NCBI RefSeq assembly: GCF_027580225.2 | Contig: NC_073358.2 | Coordinates: 45,401,001 to 45,465,000, forward strand | Reading direction: 5' to 3' | Source of the DNA: Misgurnus anguillicaudatus | Taxonomy: Eukaryota > Chordata > Actinopteri > Cypriniformes > Cobitidae | DNA length: 64,000 bases | Shown: positions 1 through 11,166 of the stretch, piece by piece | Position numbering within the stretch: position 1 is the stretch's first letter | How the letters are laid out: every line of letters begins with the position of its first letter | The notes under the pieces: model-generated | The model's input: the letters and a program-made list of their open reading frames with translations, nothing else | The model's database searches: none | What the model was told of the DNA's origin: nothing | Program-made: the position numbers and the translations under genes

Positions 1-350
1 GTACTTTTGAAAAGATACCACTCCAGTAACACTGTAAATAAAAATGTGTTGGTTTAACTTTAAAAAGTAAGTTACATTGTTGCTTTAAAATGTTGAGTTA
101 ATTCAACTTTAAAATATTAGTTAATTTAAAAAATGTTTGTAAAACTTTTTGTGTCAACTAATATTTTAATATTTAATATTTAAAGCTGAATTAACAAAAA
201 AATTTAAGGCAAGCAGGTAACTTGCTTTTTTCAGTTGCTACATTCTAAAAAAAATGAATTAAAGAATACTTTCAACCCAGCGTTGGGTCAAAAAGGACGA
301 ACCAAACCCGTTGGGTTGTAATTTAACCTGTGCTGAGTTTTCTCAAGTTG
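1..350. repeat. AT-rich dispersed repeat fragments
   Basis: Bases 30-235 carry the motifs GTTGAGTTAATTCAAC and AAGCTGAATTAAC with a loose inverted arrangement, related to the flanks of the repeat at 43.32-43.86 kb. Bases 279-330 carry a second motif built on CCAGCGTTGGGTC and CCCGTTGGGTTG. Both look like ends of non-autonomous DNA elements. No coding potential is seen. Confidence 0.5.
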
Positions 351-364
351 TAAATGACAGTTGT

Positions 365-895
365 GTTATCTCGTCAATTACAAGAAAATTGTTAATCTGT
401 AATACTGCGATTATCCACTAGATAGGCACTTACCCAATTTATAAAAAAAGGGAAGCCAAAACATTATTTATTAATTTTAAACTCCGGTCTATGTTTTGAT
501 AGTCATTCAGAATCTGATCTCTAAAAAAAATCCTTTTAAAAAATGCAATTATTTTTAGATTTTTGCTATTTTTTTATTTTATTTTTAAGAAAAATACCTA
601 TATTTAAGAGTTTATAAGCAGAGAAAAAATATAGGATGAAAAGTTTTTTTCCCGTTTTGTTTGTTGGTTTGTTTATTTGAAAGCAGAGGGTCTGTTCTTT
701 ATTTGATATATTTATGTGTTTATATATTTTTTGAAGAAAAATTTCCTGGAAGGCATTTTGTTAAAATCACAAAAAAATGCTGGCGGGCAACTTTTCAAAA
801 AATTGAAGAAATTGTTCTTTTAAATCTTGGGAAACCAAAAATGGTTATTTTACAGCATCCCTGTGAAGAACCCTTTAGCACCATTAGATCATTTT
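365..895 (+). repeat. Dispersed repeat family A, copy 1
   Basis: This stretch is homologous to 43405-43825, to 51460-53510 (interrupted) and to 54575-56314 (interrupted). Shared landmarks in order are ATTATCCACTAGAT, a T-rich block with CAGCTTTTTGCT in sister copies, GAGTTTATAAGC, and a terminal segment with GCTGGCGGGCAACTTTTC. This copy keeps the uninterrupted site TATTTAAGAG at 601-610, which acts as the empty site for the insertion in copy 3. An open frame at 661-897 is produced by the repeat. Confidence 0.75.
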
Positions 896-1582
896 AAATA
901 TTTAGCTTTTTTCCATTTTAATCCGTTACACATTAAAACTTGAGATAAAAAAAATGTTTTAACTAAATGTGAATTTGAAATAATATCACTTAGGCTTAAA
1001 TATTTTGGACTACATATTTCTTTTTGGCACTGTGAGCATGTGTGCGCTCGAGACAAAACGAAGGGAAAGAAAATATGGCCTTTCAAATGCACGAGAGACC
1101 CAGCTGGAATGAATCCCAAATCCTCTCCATCGTCTCATCCCTAAAGCATGCCATTTACACCCACAATGTGCCAGGCATGCCAAAGTAGCTGTGCAATACA
1201 ACCTCTATCTGTGTGTTAAATGTATCTATGTTTGGCTTGCTTCCAGTAAAAAGCATATTTAAATATAAAGTTTCATACACTGTAAACATTCTGTCATTAT
1301 TTACACTAATGTTTTTCTCAACCCAAACCTTTTCTTTTTTTAAGGGAAATAAAGCACTCACTGTTACTGTATGATAAATGGAAACGGAGGATTTCAAGTT
1401 TAAAAACAGATGCAAATGAAATAAAAGTAGTCAATACTGTATGAGTCATTGGCTTTGTACTTAGGAATTTGTGTAAGAAATAGACTGATACTTAATTTAT
1501 TATTTCCTGAAAATCTTGAAAACGTCCTTGCTGTATAATATAATTTTTTGAGAAAAATGATATCTGATCTGTGAACAAAGTC
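896..1582. other. No recognisable feature
   Basis: This is mixed sequence with short open frames on both strands that show no recognisable domain. I see no repeat shared with the rest of the window. Confidence 0.4.
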
Positions 1583-2039
1583 TAACGGTACATTCACAAA
1601 GGGCGAAAGCGTTAACGCTTCTCATTTACTTTTAATGGGTGACGTCATGCGTATCCGAACAGAATTGTGGATCCATCAACGTCGCGTCACTGCCATTGCT
1701 CGCGGCAGAAGTTGAACATTTTTTAGGGGCGATTCACATTTTGCGTCTTTTTATTTCAAATGTAGGCACGTGGTCTGCACCCTCATAATGGAAGCAACGC
1801 ATCGAGTTAAAAACATCTCAACTTTTCAGAATGCCGCAGTGAAGTGCAGTTCATGTGACAAGAACCAACCAACAATCGCGTTTTCGCGTGCGGTTTTAGT
1901 TGCGAAATGTGAACCGTCTCTTATTTTTTCAAGCTCCAACTCGTGCGTCAGCCATGTGTTGCGGGCACTGTGATTGGCTGTTGGCCACGCTTTAAACAAG
2001 CCTTCCGTTAAGCTTTCACCACGTGTGAATATACCGTTA
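1583..2039. mobile_element. Short terminal-inverted-repeat element (unclassified MITE)
   Basis: The left end TAACGGTACATTCAC and right end GTGAATATACCGTTA are inverted repeats, continuing into related CGAAAGC / GCTTTC bases. Length is 457 bp. The interior is CpG-rich with no transposase. The target duplication cannot be separated from the palindromic ends. Confidence 0.55.
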
Positions 2040-2628
2040 CAGGTCCCTTTAATGACTTGACTGATCCAGTTTACAAAACTTGAGTGTCTCAAATCTGACT
2101 TTATATGATGACCAGCCAATGAAAAAGAGTGTTACAACATTTGAGAAATGGAAACCTAACTCTCCTTTGTGGTCTTTAAAGGGTGTGTTGCAGGTTAACC
2201 ACCACTGTCGATTAATGGGTACATAAATCACTCAAGATATGTATATAATTTTTAAAATGTCTCAAAAATGGTCTTAAAGACAATTTTTTTAAACTTTTTG
2301 TTATTTACGCTTTTTTTCGCAATTCGGCGATTGACGTCACGTTGGGGAGAAGTGGATGAAAGCCTCAGCCAGAGCCATAGAGATAGATGAGACATTTATT
2401 GCCGTTTTATACTTACGTTTATTACACGGCTCTCTGGAATGCTTGATTCTGATTGGTCAGTTGAGACATTTGCAGGTTCGTTCTTTTCAAATAATAACCG
2501 CTCCAAAGTAATAACGCATAGCCGGTACTGTTTAAAATCCCTCCGCGCCAACAAAGATTACTGTTTGGCGCCATGTGACAAACACTGGACAACCGCAATT
2601 AAGAATGGAAAATTTTGACATTAATTTT

Positions 2629-2875
2629 AACATGTACAGAAAAAACAAAACATTTAAACAGTGGATAGAAGAACGAAAAACTACAAGACACAGAGAGCTT
2701 ACTGAGACTGAACTTGACAAAATAGAGCACAGCTACGAAGCCAACACACAAAAAAAATACAGAATGGACATTAAAACTTCTCAAAGACTGGCTAAAAGAG
2801 AAAAAAATGGAGACAGAGAAGTATGAAGCAGAGGAATAAGGTATTACGATCATTTTATGCATCTGTGCAAAGTTT
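2629..2875 (+). pseudogene. Crypton/KIAA1958-like coding fragment (DUF3504-type), frameshifted
   Basis: In frame from 2629 the sequence reads FKQWIEERKTTRHRELTETE then LDKIEHSYEANTQ. After a +1 shift near 2750 it continues NTEWTLKLLKDWLKEKKMET, and after a second shift near 2838 it gives NKVLRSFYASVQS. The pattern 'EANT-K-NT-W-LK-KDWL ... LRSFYASV' resembles the N-terminal part of Crypton tyrosine-recombinase derivatives such as KIAA1958-like proteins (recognised from memory). No catalytic domain is present. It is dead: two frameshifts and only about 80 residues. It may be a captured exon carried by the surrounding TTAA element. Confidence 0.55.
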
Positions 2876-2939
2876 CGCGGAAGGATAAAAATGTTAATTT
2901 AAAACAAATATGCCAATAAAATGTTTCAAATTCATATTC

Positions 2940-4354
2940 CAGCCTGGTCTCACTGTTAATACGTAGTATTTACACGTAACTTTAAAAAACAAAAACGTAT
3001 TTTTTGCATGTTTAAACAGATGCTAAAACGTACAATGTAGACGTATTTACAACATTTAAACGTAGCATTATTACGTTTTGACAGCTAAAAAACGTAAAAC
3101 TTGTACGTATCTTTCATTCCATAAAGATTGCTTTATAATTTCCTTTTAACAATTTTAACGATATGTTACCACCTTAACCCTACCCCAAACCCAAACCTTA
3201 CCCTAAACCCAAACTCTTTTTATACAAAATGTTTAAATACGTAATGTATTGTTTTTATATTATGCAACGTAACGGACAGATATGTTTAGGAACATATTAG
3301 TAACAATATAGCATTCAGAAGATATTTTAACGTGTTACAGTCATACGCAAAACAGTTTATTAAAATCATTTAACGTTACTGTTTAAAAAATCAAAAGAGA
3401 CAGACAATTAAGTGTAATCACAACAACTTATTTATTGCGAATATTAAAATCAGTACCAAAAGTAGTTAAAATGACGATGTGCTACAGCCAAGGTCCTCTC
3501 TGGAGTATATGAAGTAAAGTAAAGAGAAGTATTAAAGTTATTAATCCAAGAGTTTGATCAGCGAGCGTTGATCCGGCTTCCCTCTGTCACGGCGCGCTTT
3601 TTAATTTCAAACGTACACCAACGGAAATGGAAATGACGCAAATATGTCACGTGGCACTCAAAGAGCCAATGAGCTTTTGATATCACTGCCATAAAGCAAT
3701 GTATCGTAAAGCTTCTTGAGGCGGGATATTTGAATTCACATTAACAAACGCGCGATCTGACGTTACGGTTGCTGATGAGAACACGGATAAAGATCGCTGG
3801 ATAAAGGGCTGAATTTGGATCTGTTCCTCGCAATCGTATGAAATTTAAAGATGTCGATTACAGCAAATGAATAAAAGTAAAATCTTTTGTGAATTTATGT
3901 TGTATTTTGTTGTAATTATTGCTAAGTAGTAAGACTGCAGGAGAAATCGCGTTTTTGTGTGTCATGGCAAACAAACTAAATATAAATATAAATGCTATTC
4001 ATTTTAAAGTTTTAAAATGTTAAATATTGTGAAATTCTCTGAATATCATAATCATTTCATTAGGTAAATGGGTAAACTGTCTTAAATAAATAAGTCAGAA
4101 AATATGACTGAAAACATGTCATTGTTATCAGTAAGAAACGGCAATGCCCGTGATTTTAATATTTATGAATAGGAATAACTTACGTACAAATTTGTACGTT
4201 TGTGAAGCTGTAAATACGTAAATAATTTACGTATTAGTCCTGTCAAAACGTCGATATTGTACGTTTCAGTGTGTTTTAAACGTAAGTAAATGTACGTATT
4301 GTACAACGACACTGAAACATAAAAATATACACGTATTCTCATGAGATCACGTTG
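2940..4354. mobile_element. Nested terminal-inverted-repeat element, 7-bp target duplication
   Basis: CATATTC at 2933-2939 is repeated at 4355-4361. The ends CAGCCTGGTCTCACT and GAGATCACGTTG are imperfect inverted repeats, and the motif AATACGT occurs just inside both. The interior is full of ACGTA motifs. A cytosine-rich run at 3175-3230 resembles degenerate CCCTAA. No transposase is seen. Superfamily undecided (hAT or P-like by duplication length). Confidence 0.6.
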
Positions 4355-4831
4355 CATATTCATGTCCAGTACTTGTAGCAAGTAGCCGTGTAATAAGCGG
4401 GATAATGTAGAGGCAGCCTGTAGTAGTTATCGCAAAATAAGCCCCTTCAGTGTGATACAAGACCCTCCGCTGGAAATAATATATACATAGTAGGAAATAT
4501 ATAATGTGTTATACTGCAAAGTTACCATTGCTAATTATTATGTATGATATATCTGGAGATAAATAAAAGCAAATCTGCTGATTTGATCCTTTCATGTCCT
4601 GACCACCAGGCTAGAGATTTTTAAACATCCTTAATCCACACTTACTAGTCTATCAAATAATATCTAAAAAATATTGTTTTGTGAAATAAAAGGATGCTTT
4701 GATATATTGTTTAGGCAATCATAACGAATCACACGATCATTTTATACGCAGAAGGATCCGACCGTATACATACTGTAATAAACAGGTGTTTTTTTCATCA
4801 AAGGACGACAGGCTATGCCATTTGGGGAGGG

Positions 4832-4886
4832 ATCTATCTATCTGTCTATCTATCTATCAAGTCTATTTATATCTATGTATTTATCT
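4832..4886. repeat. Degenerate ATCT microsatellite
   Basis: Runs of CTAT/CTGT units, interrupted after about 30 bases. Confidence 0.7.
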
Positions 4887-5160
4887 AGTAATCTGCGCTA
4901 TCTGAATACTGTACTTTACTCGTTTCTCTAGTCTCAATGGTCTCAAGGTGGGTTTGGTAAATTCTCTCCCCAACGTGACGTAATACAGTGCGTTGTGGGG
5001 GAAAGGAGAATCATTGCAAACAGCTGTACTTTTTCGTATTATATTCCGTTTTGTGATATCCAACAACATTAAATACAATGAATAACCATTTAAATGTTTA
5101 TTATCAACAAGCAAATTACACAAATTCTTTGAAAAATTTACCCTGCAACACGCCCTTTAA

Positions 5161-6527
5161 GCATTTACTTGAAATGAATTGAATTGATGCCCAGGTTTAC
5201 TTTTCTGTACTGTACGCACTGTAAGAATTCATACAAATTAGCCACCTCGTAATTTTTTGCGAATTGCCATGAGATCATGTTGGTTCATAAAATAAATTTT
5301 CTGTTTGTGGCTATGTGCATGCTGTTGAGTTGTGTTTATTGTTGTGTTTCTGTCAGCTGCCCTTTGTCCTTGACAAAACACACGATTCTGCATTTCCATA
5401 TTTGGACAAGAGAAGAGGGTCTGGTGTTCACAAGTGGCTTGGGCTTTGAATGCCAAAGCTGGCAGTGGATTCACACATCTGTGCTGGAGCTGATAGTAAC
5501 ATGCTAGCACTGCCACATCACTCTTCTACATTGTGTGTTTGTGAGCGTGTTTTGTGTTAATTATATAATCTAGAATGCCAGAAAGATACGGATGAGTGCT
5601 TGGGTGTGGGGAGGTCAAGACAGAATTCACATTTTGAAGCAAAACAAAGGGTACTGATGTATTTTAAGATTTGTCAGTCCAAGTTGTTTTCAGTTTGGAC
5701 AGCTCTTAAATTTATTTTAGTCTAGGACTAGTCTAATCCCTGCCCCCTACAGTAAGTTTAATATAAAACAAGCAGTTTTGAATTTGTGCAACTTATTTAT
5801 TATGGAAATAGTAGTATGAGGTATTTTTTGTGATATGATTTATGCGAGAAACAGACTGAAATTTTTGTTGTGATAATTATGCCTTTCCTGAAGCTTGCAT
5901 CTCTCCGCCCGCCACCACTGACACATCACTTTTTTGATGTGAAGAAAAATATTATGAACTGAATAAGGATGACTTTGGTGCTCATTTGTGGGATATGGAT
6001 TTGAATCCAGCTTGTGACATACCCTTTCTTTCTCTTTTCACCATGTCTATGAAGTGATAAAATTGTTACGCCACATCTTTTTAATTACAGCACATACTGG
6101 TCTGAATTTTTCTGTTGTAAGCATACGAATCCTTAATGCGTGTGTGTCTTAGAAGAAACATAATTCATAGTGAGTTGTGCGGCATTAACAGAGGGTCCAG
6201 ATGGCAGCTGATGCCGGGAACAACATCCCCCCTGTAAACTCGTGTCATTGTGCTGTAGGAAACCAATGATCCCTGAAGCATTTTCTGCCACCGAAATGAG
6301 CTGAAGTTGCCCATACTTTAACTCCTGCAGAGTCAATTTAGCAACATACATTAATTATCAAATGCCAAATTATTACCAGCAATAAATACAAAAATTATGC
6401 ATTCTACAAGATGCATTGCACAAGCTTTTTGTTGTTGCCACATAATATACTGTCAGAAATAATGGCTGTCACTGAGGCAGTATCCTTCAAAAAGGTGCAA
6501 AAATATGTACCGTTGAAGCACCGATAT
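5161..6527. other. No recognisable feature
   Basis: Opposed open frames at 5238-5516 and 5277-5507 mirror each other and have no recognisable domain. No exon with convincing splice sites was found, and no repeat shared with other parts of the window. Confidence 0.4.
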
Positions 6528-6545
6528 GGGTAACGCTTTAGATAA

Positions 6546-7472
6546 CAGCCCGGAAAGTACTGCGTAAGTACAGCAAATTTACAGCGTATGTTTCTGTAAT
6601 TATAGTACACTTATGAAGTACGTACGTGTAATTATAAGGGAACAATTTATAATATTTGGGGAATAAAGAAGTAACAACCAGAAAAAAGACAAATAATTTA
6701 TGCAGTAAAGTACTGTGTAAGTACAGCGAATTTACAGCGTATGTTTCTGTAATTATAGTATACTTATGAAGTACGTATGTGTAATTATAAGGGAACAATT
6801 TATAATATTTGGAAAACAAAGGGGTAACAACCAGGAAAAATACAAATAATTTATGCAGTAAAGTACTATGTAAGTACAGCGAATTTACAGCGTATGTTTC
6901 TGTAATTATAGTATACTTATGAAGTACGTACGTGTAATTATAAGGGAACAATTTATAATATTTTGGGGAATAAAGTAGTAACAACCAGGAAAAAGACAAA
7001 TAATTTATGCAGTAAAGTGCTGTGTAAGTACAGCGAATTTACAGCGTATGTTTCTGTAATTATAGTATACTTATGAAGTACGTACGTGTAAGTATAAGGG
7101 AACAATTTATAATATTTGGGGAATAAAGTAGTAACAACCAGGAAAAATACAAATAATTTATGCAGTAAAGTACTATGTAAGTACAGCGAATTTACAGCGT
7201 ATGTTTCTGTAATTATAGTATACTTATGAAGTACGTATGTGTAATTATAAGGGAACAATTTATAATATTTTGGGGAATAAAGTAGTAACAACCAGGAAAA
7301 AGACAAATAATTTATGCAGTAAAGTGCTGTGTAAGTACAGCGAATTTACAGCGTATGTTTCTGTAATTATAGTATACTTATGAAGTAGGTACGTGTAATT
7401 ATAAGGGAACAATTTATAATATTTGGGGAACAAAGGGGTAACAACCAGGAAAAATACAAATAATATATGCAG
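6546..7472. repeat. Tandem array, about 153-bp unit, six copies
   Basis: The landmark TTTACAGCGTATGTTTCTG recurs near 6578, 6733, 6886, 7039, 7193 and 7346. The period is about 153-154 bp and units differ by few bases. Because the period is close to a multiple of three, it keeps a minus-strand frame open (6538-6999 and 6953-7306); those frames are a repeat artefact. Confidence 0.9.
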
Positions 7473-7767
7473 TAAGTATTTTATAACTAAGGGCTAACTA
7501 TTTTAATATTACATGGTATGTATGACTTATATGCTAAAAACATGAGAAATTACAAATTATTAATACTGTAAGTAATTCATAACTTCAGACTAATGATATG
7601 GCGTAGGCTACATGCAAAACAATCTTATGTTAGAGTAATTTAGCAAGAACACATTCACTGAATTGGCTCGATCACACTCCTCTCCACATGTAGCTGGTAC
7701 ATGGTGATCACACTGGAGTAATACCATGGCTGCTTTCACAACGATTCTGCAAACTGTCATCTGTCAA

Positions 7768-8345
7768 CTGTCTGTAAATTAAAGTGGCCCTTGTTACACC
7801 CTTGTTTCATGTAGTTACAGAGTAAATACAACATCTGCGGGCTGTAAATTAAAGTGGCACTTGTTACCCTTGTTTCACATAGTTACAGAGTAAATACAAC
7901 ATTTACGGGCTGTAAATTAAAGTGGCACTTGTTACCCCCTTGTTTCACATAGTTACAGAGTAAATACAACATATGCAGGCTGTAAATTAAAGTGGCACTT
8001 GTTACCCCCTTGTTTCACGTAGTTACAGAGTAAATACAACATATGCAGGCTGTAAATTAAAGTGTCACTTGTTACCCCCTTGTTTCACATAGTTACAGAG
8101 TAAATACAACATATGCAGGCTGTAAATTAAAGTGGCACTTGTTACCCCCTTGTTTCACATAGTTACAGAGTAAATACAACATATGCAGGCTGTAAATTAA
8201 AGTGTCACTTGTTACCCCCTTGTTTCACATAGTTACAGAGTAAATACAACATATGCAGGCTGTAAATTAAAGTGTCACTTGTTACCCCCTTGTTTCACAT
8301 AGTTACAGAGTAAATACAACATCTGCGGGCTGTAAATTAAAGTGG
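7768..8345. repeat. Tandem array, about 70-bp unit, about nine copies
   Basis: The unit begins GCTGTAAATTAAAGTG and contains CTTGTTTCACATAGTTACAG and AGTAAATACAACAT. Copies start about every 70 bp from 7768 to 8330 and are nearly identical. The array sits at the centre of the inverted-repeat element. Confidence 0.9.
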
Positions 8346-8651
8346 CACTTGTTACCCCTTTGTTCCCAAAATATTATAAATTGTTTCCTTAAAATTACAC
8401 GTATGTACTTTATAAGTAAACTATAATTACAGAAACAAATGCTGTAAATTCGCTGTACTTACGCAATACTTTACTGCATATATTATTTGTATTTTTACTG
8501 GTTGTTACCCCTTTATTCCCCAAATATTATAAATTGTTCCCTTATAATTACACGTACGTACTTCATAAGAAAACTATAATTGCAGAGACATGCACTGTAA
8601 ATTCGCTGTACTTACGCAGTACTTTCCGGGCTGTAATCTAAAGCGTTACCC

Positions 8652-9561
8652 AGATATGCATACATTTGGTACCAATATGTACCGTTGATGTATACTAATT
8701 TGACCTCTTTAGGTGTACTGTTTAAACTGGTACAGCCCCTTTGATATACTTACAAAAATTTGGGCCCTAACAATTTTTTAAAAGTGTAGTGAGCTGCACT
8801 GCTACATAAAAAAACAAAAATGTTATAAAAAAAGTAGATCTTGACTGTTGGACGCCATATTTAAATCAATCAGTTTGGTGCTCTTTAAAGACTTAGCCTA
8901 CTGCATGATGCTGAGTTTCTTAAAAATTGAATATGAAATAAAAAAGAAATAAAAGAAGAAATAAAGAACACTGGAAAGGATTAAGGTTAATGAAAATCTT
9001 GTTACACTTCAAAGATACCACAAGTGTCAAAAACAGAGAGTATCTGAGTGTTCAGGTTTCCTCTGCGGCTAATGTCATAACTGAGTCATTTTGGACCCGA
9101 GCAGTCACATTCAAAAACAAAATGCTCCTAATTAATGTTTTGCTTTTCATCACGGATGAACGTCAAACAAGATACAACGCAGGATTCTCCAAGTGTCTGA
9201 ATCTCCAGAGTAAACCCTTTAATCCTGCTCGAGACTTTAACAACCGAACGCTTTGTACATTAATCTTGATAAATGAAAGGTTCTGCAGAAGCCCTCAGCT
9301 CTTTTTAATGTAATCACTATTCATGGTGAGAATGCTACATAATTAGCTTCATGTTGAAGGATTGCTGTTAGCAAGATCATTTGTTGGTTGTGTTTTAGTT
9401 TAAAAAGCAGAGACTACTAAAGGAAAGTTAAAGAGCACCAAAATTACCCGATTCACAATTTTTCATTTCCTTTGGTGTGTAAGTGTGTATTAGTACATGT
9501 TAACCATATGCAAAAGGTATAAATCCCAAAGTAAACGATGACGGGAGTTATCGTCTCCAAC
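8652..9561. other. No gene recognised; short repeat remnant at the left
   Basis: Bases 8652-8760 carry GGTACCAATATGTACCGTTG, which also flanks the element on its left side (near 6505-6527), so the tandem-array element sits inside an older repeat. The remainder, including an open frame at 8990-9313, has no recognisable domain. Confidence 0.4.
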
Positions 9562-9870
9562 TAGGGTGGCCATTCGTGCCAGTTCCGCCGGACACGTCCC
9601 GAACATGTTTTCGGGTGCGTTCTCCGGAAGTCGAGCGAGGTTCTCACATTTCAGTTAAAATACATTAGAAAATTAAGATTTATTTCTTTTAAGACATACA
9701 GTCATTGTAGTTTCATTCTTACCTTGAAATGTAACGGTTGCTTTTCTGAAATTAAACCCGAAATATTAAACCTTGATGACGTATGCGGTCGTCCAACGCG
9801 ACTTCCAGAGAACGAACCCGAAAACATGTTCGGGACGTGTCCGGCGGAACTGGCACAAATGGCCACCCTA
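9562..9870. mobile_element. hAT-type MITE with 8-bp target duplication
   Basis: TAGGGTGGCCATTCGTGCC at the left is inverted at the right (GGCACAAATGGCCACCCTA). Arms of about 70 bp are nearly perfect and rich in CpG. Flanks TCTCCAAC (9554-9561) and TCTCCAAA (9871-9878) are an 8-bp duplication with one mismatch. It is the same superfamily type as 45936-46584. Confidence 0.85.
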
Positions 9871-9878
9871 TCTCCAAA

Positions 9879-10333
9879 TCTTTTTTCTTGGACTACAACA
9901 AACACAAGGATTATAGGTAACAGTTTACTTCCTGCGATTGGTGATGTAAACAAGTCCGATATTATCATAATTCCTCCCGCTTCAGACTCACAGCCTGTAA
10001 GTTAACTCCTATTAGCATTGCAGTGTGACTGAATCTTTCAAACATGGTAAGGAACGTTACATATCCGGCTGACGTCAGAGGTATTCACAACGTACAGATT
10101 AGCTGGCCAATCAGGGATACAGCCTTTTTTAAATCAATGAGTTTTGTGAAAAATAATGTGTTTTTTAACCATAAACCACGTGAACACATTGTATTATACC
10201 AAATACACAAAATATAGACTTTAAAGATCAGTCCACCTAACCTGAGAACTTATGTGTGCTGTTATTTTTCTCTACAATGCATAAGATGTTTTAAAAGAGG
10301 ATCTTTGTGGTTTAAGCTGCATTACCCACTTAT
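9879..10333. other. No recognisable feature
   Basis: Sequence between two transposons with no clear repeat or coding signal. Confidence 0.35.
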
Positions 10334-11057
10334 GTAGGGTTCACACCAGACGCGGTAGAGGCGGCAAGTGAGAGTGATTTACATGTTAAGTCAATGCAAA
10401 GACGCGATTAGGCATCCTGTGGCGCGGTAGGCACGGCACGGATGGCGCGGCATGGATGGTGCAGAATGCCTGAACTACTACCTTGCTGTAGTAGTGACAT
10501 GATTACAGAAAGCGAGCGGAGTCGCAGAAGCCCCTCCCATGACGTGAATGTCTCGAATGACTAGAATTTCACGCGCGAATAAAGCGAGTAAACTCAAATG
10601 TTCGAGCGTCCAACTACGCGTGAATAGCGCGTTTTTGTCGCCTCTACCGCTGCTGGTGTTAATGCACCATTACATTTTTAAGTATAATAAACTTGGATTT
10701 AAGGAGTTGCCGTAACTTATAAAATAAAATTGAAATAAGTTGTGCTAATTCAACTTTATTTCATACGTTTTTACAGTAACTCATCACCAGTCAAGAAAAA
10801 AATCAAGTTGAAAAATTTGAACTTTGGCGGAAAAAACGCGCCGCGTTAACCAATCAGGAGTTTGCTCTAGTAGTGACGTGAGAACAGGAAGCGAGCGGAG
10901 TCGCAAAAGCCCCTCCCATAAATGTCTCGATGACTAGAATTTCACACGCGGCTTTCACGCGCGAATGAAGCGAGTACACTCAACATGTTCAAGTGGGCAA
11001 ACTAGACGTGGGAGACACGAATTTGACGGCTCAAATGCGGCTGGTGTGAACCTACGG
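10334..11057. mobile_element. Harbinger-like non-autonomous elements, two overlapping copies
   Basis: The left end is TTCACACCAGACGCGG and the right end CGGCTGGTGTGAACCTACGG. Shared inner motifs are GTCAATGCAAAGACGCGATT, GAGCGGAGTCGCA, AAGCCCCTCCCAT and GACTAGAATTTCAC. The block at 10510-10600 recurs at 10880-10990, and an end-like CTGCTGGTGTTAATGCA near 10650 suggests two copies in tandem with about 200 bp of other sequence between. Relatives are at 49.08-49.86 and 51.66-53.16 kb; the latter shows a TAA duplication as expected for PIF/Harbinger. Confidence 0.7.
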
Positions 11058-11166
11058 TAAGATGCTGTGGTTTTCGTTTGTAATGTTTTAAATATGATAA
11101 TTTCTCTTACAAAATCACAATCAATTATCCTCAAAAGGCCTTTACTTCTCCTCTTAGAGCTGTGTG

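Larger units (their letters stand above)
2180..5156. mobile_element. 3-kb DNA element flanked by TTAA
   Basis: The ends AGGGTGTGTTGCAGG and CCTGCAACACGCCCT are inverted repeats bounded by TTAA at 2176-2179 and 5157-5160. Similarity between the arms continues inward: ACGTCACGTTGGGGAGA near 2335 reappears inverted near 4965-4982. TTAA target sites are typical of piggyBac and Kolobok elements; which one applies is not decided. Inside are a broken Crypton-like coding fragment (2629-2875) and a nested element (2940-4354). Confidence 0.75.
6528..8651. mobile_element. Terminal-inverted-repeat element carrying two tandem arrays
   Basis: The left end GGGTAACGCTTTAGATAACA is inverted at the right end (GTAATCTAAAGCGTTACCC). 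The inverted arms extend about 300 bp, because the right arm holds two inverted units of the left array. Between them lie a six-unit array of about 153 bp and a nine-unit array of about 70 bp. The bases GATA flank both ends, but the target duplication is ambiguous. There is no transposase. Confidence 0.75.

Noticed and set aside
1770..1973. Cys-containing open frame as a possible zinc finger
   Set aside because: Cysteine and histidine spacing fits no known finger, and it lies within a terminal-inverted-repeat element.
3170..3230. CCCTAAACCCAAA-rich run as an interstitial telomere repeat
   Set aside because: The units are irregular and the run lies inside a nested DNA element; such runs are part of the element, not telomeric arrays.
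6538..7306. Two long minus-strand open frames with repeating KYYKLFPYNYTYVLHKYTI
   Set aside because: They are translations of the 153-bp tandem array. The period is close to a multiple of three, which keeps the frame open; no start context or splice signals.
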